DNA of 60,191 bases from Acidimicrobiaceae bacterium (GTDB taxonomy: Bacteria > Actinomycetota > Acidimicrobiia > Acidimicrobiales > Ilumatobacteraceae), in assembly GCA_024641005.1 (NCBI GenBank), contig JAHEDX010000014.1, forward strand, positions 3,964 to 64,154, written 5' to 3'. Positions 56,538 through 60,191 of this stretch are shown here, one piece after another; the stretch's first letter is position 1; each line of letters starts with the position of its first letter. A program made the translations under genes and the position numbers. The notes beneath the pieces are model-generated. The model searched no databases. It was not told the origin of the DNA and was given only the letters and a program-made list of their open reading frames with translations.

Positions 56538-59500
56538 GTGAACGCCAGCAGCCGATACCCAACCGTCCCGTCACATCCGAATCTTCCGGAGATCGAGCGA
56601 GCGATGCTCGACCGTTGGTCTCGTGACGACACGTTCCAGCGCTCGATCGATCAGCGCGAGGCAGGCGTCAACGGCGACAACGAGTTCGTGTTCTATGACG
56701 GACCGCCGTTCGCCAACGGTCTCCCGCACTACGGGCACCTGCTGACCGGGTATGTCAAGGACGCGGTACCGCGGTATCAGACAATGCGAGGCCGACGTGT
56801 CGAGCGCCGGTTCGGGTGGGACTGCCACGGCTTGCCGGCCGAGGTCCAGGCCGAGAAAGAGCTCGGCATCTCCGGCCATCCCGAGATCAATGAGTACGGC
56901 ATCGCAAGGTTCAACGACGCATGCCGGTCGAGCGTGTTGAGGTATACCCAGGAGTGGGAGGACTATGTCACCCGCCAGGCCCGGTGGGTCGACTTCGACA
57001 ACGACTACAAGACGCTCGATCTCGACTACATGGAAAGCGTCATGTGGGCGTTCAAGTCCTTGTGGGACAAGGACCTGCTCACCGAGGGGTATCGGGTGCT
57101 GGCGTACTGCTGGCGGTGCGAGACTCCGCTCAGCAACACCGAGACCCGCATGGACGACGTGTACCGCGATCGCCAGGACCCGGCACTGACGGTGTGGTTC
57201 CGGCTCGAGACGGGCGAGCGCATCCTGGCGTGGACGACGACACCGTGGACCCTGCCGTCGAACCTGGCGCTCGCCGTCGGCCCCGAGATCGACTACGTGG
57301 TGCTCGAGGAGGACGGCGAGCGCTACATCCTCGCGGAGTCGCGTCTCGGCGCCTACGAGAAGGAACTCGCGGCTGCCACGCCGATCGCAACGGTGAAGGG
57401 GGCCGATCTGATCGGTCGCCGCTACGAACCGCTGTTCAGCTACTTCGACGACACACCCAACGCATTCCAGGTACTCGGCGCGGACTTCGTGTCGACCGAG
57501 GACGGCACGGGTGTCGTTCACATGGCCCCTGGATTCGGCGAGGACGACCAAACGGCGTGCAACGCCGTGGGTATCCCGACGGTGTGCCCCATGGACGAAC
57601 ACGGCCAATACACGGCCGAAGTCAGCGATTGGGTCGGCCAGCACGTTTTCGATGCCAACCCGCACGTCATCCGATATCTGAAGGATCAGGGCGTCGTGGT
57701 TCGCCACGACAGCTACGACCACTCGTATCCACACTGCTGGCGGTGTGCCCAGCCCCTCGTCTACCGGGCGATCTCGTCGTGGTTCGTGAAGGTCACCGAG
57801 TTCCGTGACCGCATGGTCGAACTCAATCAGCAGATCTCGTGGGTGCCCGAACACATCAAGGACGGAAGCTTCGGAAAATGGCTCGAGAATGCTCGTGACT
57901 GGGCAATCAGCCGCAACCGATTCTGGGGTTCGCCCATCCCTGTGTGGAAGAGCGATGACCCCAACTTCCCACGGATCGACGTGTACGGCTCGCTCGACGA
58001 GCTGCGTCGTGACTTCGGCGTGGACGTGACCGACCTGCATCGGCCGGCGGTGGACGATCTGGTGCGCGCCAACCCCGACGACCCGTCGGGGCGATCGATG
58101 ATGCGGCGTGTGCCCGAGGTGCTCGATTGTTGGTTCGAGTCCGGGTCGATGCCGTTCGCCCAGGTCCACTACCCGTTCGAGAACGCCGACTGGTTCGAGC
58201 ACCACTATCCCGGTGACTTCATCGTCGAATACATCGGTCAGACGCGCGGATGGTTCTACACGATGCACGTGTTGGCCACGGCGCTGTTCGACCGACCGGC
58301 CTTCTCGGCCTGTGTCAGCCACGGGAACGTGCTCGGTGACGACGGCCGCAAGATGTCGAAGTCTCTCAGCAACTACCCGGACCCGAACGAGATGCTCGAC
58401 GTCTATGGAGCGGACGCGATCCGGTGGTACCTCCTGTCGTCGCCGATCCTCCGCGGAGCCGATTCGTCGGTGACCGAGACCGGAATGCGCGACACGGTGC
58501 GCCATGTGATCCTGCCGTTCTGGAACGCGTATTACTTCTTGACGCTCTATGCGAACGCGGCGCATCGCCAGGGCTCCTTTCGAACCGACCAGACCGACGT
58601 GCTCGATCGGTACCTGCTCGGTGAGATCAGGGCGCTCGTCGACGGTGTGACCGACCGCATGGACGTCTACGACCTGTACGGCGCGTGTGAATCCGTCGCG
58701 TCCTTTCTGGACACGCTGACGAACTGGTACATCAGGCGTAGCCGCGACCGATTCTGGAGCGGCGACCAGGATGCAATCGACACGCTGCACACCGCGTTGC
58801 TCACGTTGTGCCAGGTGGCAGCGCCGCTACTGCCGCTCGTGACCGACCACGTCTACGAAGGCCTCGTGGGTGTCGAGACCTCCGATCGCGACAGCGTGCA
58901 CCTCACCGACTGGCCGAGCGCCGACACGTTTCCGTTCGATGCCGAACTGCACGCGGGTATGGCCCGGCTGCGCGATGCCTGTTCGACCTTGCTGTCGCTA
59001 CGCAAGGCCGAGGGGCTTCGGGTCAGGCTCCCGCTCGCCCGGGCCGTCGTGGCGACGCCCGACGCTGCCCTGCTCGCCCCCCACATCGACATCCTGCGCG
59101 ATGAACTCAACGTGAAGGAGGTCGAGCTCACCACCGAGGTCGACCGCTTTGGTTCGAAGGAATTGGTCTTGAATCCGAAGACGCTGGGACCTCGGCTCGG
59201 AGGCCGGACACAACAGGTCATCAAGGCGCACAAGGCCGGTGATTGGTCGGTGGCCGGTGATCTCGCGACGGTGGGAGGTATCGAACTCGAGCCGGGGGAG
59301 TTCGACTTCCGGCTGGTGTCGGCCGGCGAGGGTGCCGTGGCGACGCTGAAGTCCTCGGAAGGGCTCGTCGTGCTCGACACGGTCGTCACGCCCGAGCTCG
59401 AGCGCGAGGGCGTCGCCCGCGATCTCGTGCGACAGGTGCAACAGGCTCGTCGCGAGGCAGATTTCGACGTGAGTGACCGGATCAGGTTGTCGGTGACTGG

Positions 59501-59633
59501 CCCGCAGGCAACCGTCGAGGCGTTCGCTGCTCATCGGGAGCTGGTGATGGGCGAGACGTTGGCGGTCGCGGCCGATGCACTGCTGGGCGACAGCGACGAC
59601 ACGGTCGTCGTGGTCGAGCGAGCGGAGATGTGA
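56538..59633 (+). CDS. ileS: Isoleucyl-tRNA synthetase (IleS2-type)
   Basis: A 1031-aa class I aminoacyl-tRNA synthetase charging tRNA-Ile. HYGH (64-67) is the HIGH motif and KMSKS is at 605-609. The editing domain (CP1) has [13 protein letters not shown] and [11 protein letters not shown]. Length, the C-terminal domain with VELTTEV...DFRLVSA, and the lack of the zinc-finger C-terminus of E. coli IleS place it in the eukaryote-like IleS2 group, which is less sensitive to mupirocin. GTG 56538 follows the T-box leader. It overlaps the DUF167 gene by 4 nt (GTGA). Confidence 0.96.
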   Translation: MNASSRYPTVPSHPNLPEIERAMLDRWSRDDTFQRSIDQREAGVNGDNEFVFYDGPPFANGLPHYGHLLTGYVKDAVPRYQTMRGRRVERRFGWDCHGLPAEVQAEKELGISGHPEINEYGIARFNDACRSSVLRYTQEWEDYVTRQARWVDFDNDYKTLDLDYMESVMWAFKSLWDKDLLTEGYRVLAYCWRCETPLSNTETRMDDVYRDRQDPALTVWFRLETGERILAWTTTPWTLPSNLALAVGPEIDYVVLEEDGERYILAESRLGAYEKELAAATPIATVKGADLIGRRYEPLFSYFDDTPNAFQVLGADFVSTEDGTGVVHMAPGFGEDDQTACNAVGIPTVCPMDEHGQYTAEVSDWVGQHVFDANPHVIRYLKDQGVVVRHDSYDHSYPHCWRCAQPLVYRAISSWFVKVTEFRDRMVELNQQISWVPEHIKDGSFGKWLENARDWAISRNRFWGSPIPVWKSDDPNFPRIDVYGSLDELRRDFGVDVTDLHRPAVDDLVRANPDDPSGRSMMRRVPEVLDCWFESGSMPFAQVHYPFENADWFEHHYPGDFIVEYIGQTRGWFYTMHVLATALFDRPAFSACVSHGNVLGDDGRKMSKSLSNYPDPNEMLDVYGADAIRWYLLSSPILRGADSSVTETGMRDTVRHVILPFWNAYYFLTLYANAAHRQGSFRTDQTDVLDRYLLGEIRALVDGVTDRMDVYDLYGACESVASFLDTLTNWYIRRSRDRFWSGDQDAIDTLHTALLTLCQVAAPLLPLVTDHVYEGLVGVETSDRDSVHLTDWPSADTFPFDAELHAGMARLRDACSTLLSLRKAEGLRVRLPLARAVVATPDAALLAPHIDILRDELNVKEVELTTEVDRFGSKELVLNPKTLGPRLGGRTQQVIKAHKAGDWSVAGDLATVGGIELEPGEFDFRLVSAGEGAVATLKSSEGLVVLDTVVTPELEREGVARDLVRQVQQARREADFDVSDRIRLSVTGPQATVEAFAAHRELVMGETLAVAADALLGDSDDTVVVVERAEM

Positions 59634-59911
59634 CAGCCCGCCTGCACGTTCGCGTCCAACCCGGTGCGCGGCGTACCGGGTTCGCCGGTTGGTACGGCGA
59701 CATACCGAAACTGGCGGTATCCGCCCCGCCGGTCGATGGTGCTGCGAACGCTGCGGTCGTCGCCGCGCTCGCCCGAATGCTCGGTGTCCGGGAGCGGCAT
59801 GTGCGACTGGTGGGCGGTGCTGCGTCCAGAAGCAAGCGGTTCGACATAGAGGGCATCACTGTCGAGCAGCTTGCCGAACGGCTTGCCGAGCTGAATCCGC
59901 GGCCTGGCTGA
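59630..59911 (+). CDS. DUF167 (YggU) family protein
   Basis: A 93-aa DUF167 protein: [16 protein letters not shown] and [24 protein letters not shown] are diagnostic, followed by [18 protein letters not shown]. The function is unknown; in other bacteria it is next to yggT or ileS. Its GTG overlaps the ileS stop (GTGA), so it is translated with ileS under the T-box. Confidence 0.92.
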   Translation: MTARLHVRVQPGARRTGFAGWYGDIPKLAVSAPPVDGAANAAVVAALARMLGVRERHVRLVGGAASRSKRFDIEGITVEQLAERLAELNPRPG

Positions 59912-59999
59912 TCGGGTCGGTATCGCTCGATAACCCCCGATAACGCCCGCCGACGGGATAGAGTCCGGCGTTCACATTCGCCGGGAGGTGCATCCGAAG

Positions 60000-60191
60000 A
60001 TGGTTGCTGCGAAGAAGAAGACAGCCAAGACGACCGCGAGCAAGGCCGCTGCGAAGAAGCCGGCGGCCCCGAAGGCCGCGGCCAAACGTCCGGCGGCCAA
60101 GAAGGCCCCCGCCAAGACGGCTGCCCCACCCGCCAAGAAGGCCCCCGCCAAGAAGGCCCCCGCCAAGAAGGCCCCCGCCAAGAAGGCTGCC
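60000..60191 (+). CDS. Lys/Ala/Pro-rich protein, N-terminal part (3' truncated by window end)
   Basis: An open frame of 64 codons runs off the window, made of KAPAK, AAKK and PAAK repeats (histone H1-like composition). A Shine-Dalgarno GGGAGG lies 12 nt before the ATG at 60000. Two whole-protein candidates fit: a histone-like nucleoid protein, or, more likely given the position after ileS in related genomes as I recall, a TraR/DksA-type zinc-finger protein with a Lys-rich tail. The decisive C-terminal part lies outside the window. The 88 bp before it carry two CGATAAC copies 10 bp apart (59928 and 59938) and a possible -10 TAGAGT at 59959-59964. Confidence 0.75.
   Translation, partial: MVAAKKKTAKTTASKAAAKKPAAPKAAAKRPAAKKAPAKTAAPPAKKAPAKKAPAKKAPAKKAA

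Overview
The window is a 60 kb stretch of a GC-rich actinobacterial chromosome carrying housekeeping and core-metabolism genes. Several features point to the Actinobacteria: a division and cell-wall (dcw) cluster without ftsA that runs into ftsZ, pgeF, yggS, sepF, divIVA and ileS, a T-box with a very short stem I in front of ileS, a DUF3040 protein, a MoxR/DUF58/transglutaminase cluster, many GTG starts and apparently leaderless genes. The mix of many acyl-CoA genes and scattered menaquinone genes suggests the class Acidimicrobiia (Ilumatobacter-like); that placement is inference, with no 16S or database support. No prophage, insertion sequence, integron or CRISPR array was seen.

Region 1 (1-8 kb) holds a 5'-truncated form II CoxL-like molybdenum hydroxylase, a CorA-type metal transporter, a dienoyl-CoA isomerase-like crotonase, a GH13 alpha-glucosidase with a LacI-type operator over its promoter, and an acyl-CoA synthetase. 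Region 2 (8-16.5 kb) holds a small membrane protein, a lipoprotein, tRNA-Cys(GCA), a membrane GGDEF/EAL protein, the phoH-ybeY-CNNM operon, an SDR and an MFS exporter.

Region 3 (16.6-25.8 kb) is a menaquinone cluster on both strands: menE, menA, menH, menD, menF and menG, interleaved with an amidase, a DsbA/FrnE-like oxidoreductase and a small tyrosine phosphatase. menB and menC are not in the window. Region 4 (25.9-37.4 kb) holds two acyl-CoA dehydrogenases, DNA polymerase IV, DUF3040, the moxR-DUF58-transglutaminase operon, a ROK-fold protein that has lost its catalytic motifs, a small conserved-looking basic protein, an HNH endonuclease and a lipoate-ligase-like protein.

Region 5 (37.4-60.2 kb) is the dcw cluster: MraZ boxes and promoter, mraZ, rsmH, ftsL-like, ftsI, murE, mraY, murD, ftsW, murG, murC, murB, ftsQ, ftsZ, pgeF, yggS, sepF, divIVA, T-box, ileS, a DUF167 gene, and the start of a Lys/Ala/Pro-rich protein cut by the window end. 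Most neighbours overlap by 4 nt (ATGA/GTGA). murF, normally between murE and mraY, is missing.

Across the window many first-in-operon genes have no Shine-Dalgarno sequence but carry a -10-like hexamer 6-8 nt before the start codon. I used this to choose several starts. I found no clear unknown multi-gene system. The most informative signals are regulatory (T-box, MraZ boxes, LacI operator, leaderless promoters) and a few odd proteins (pseudo-ROK, FtsI and FtsQ with very long charged tails).
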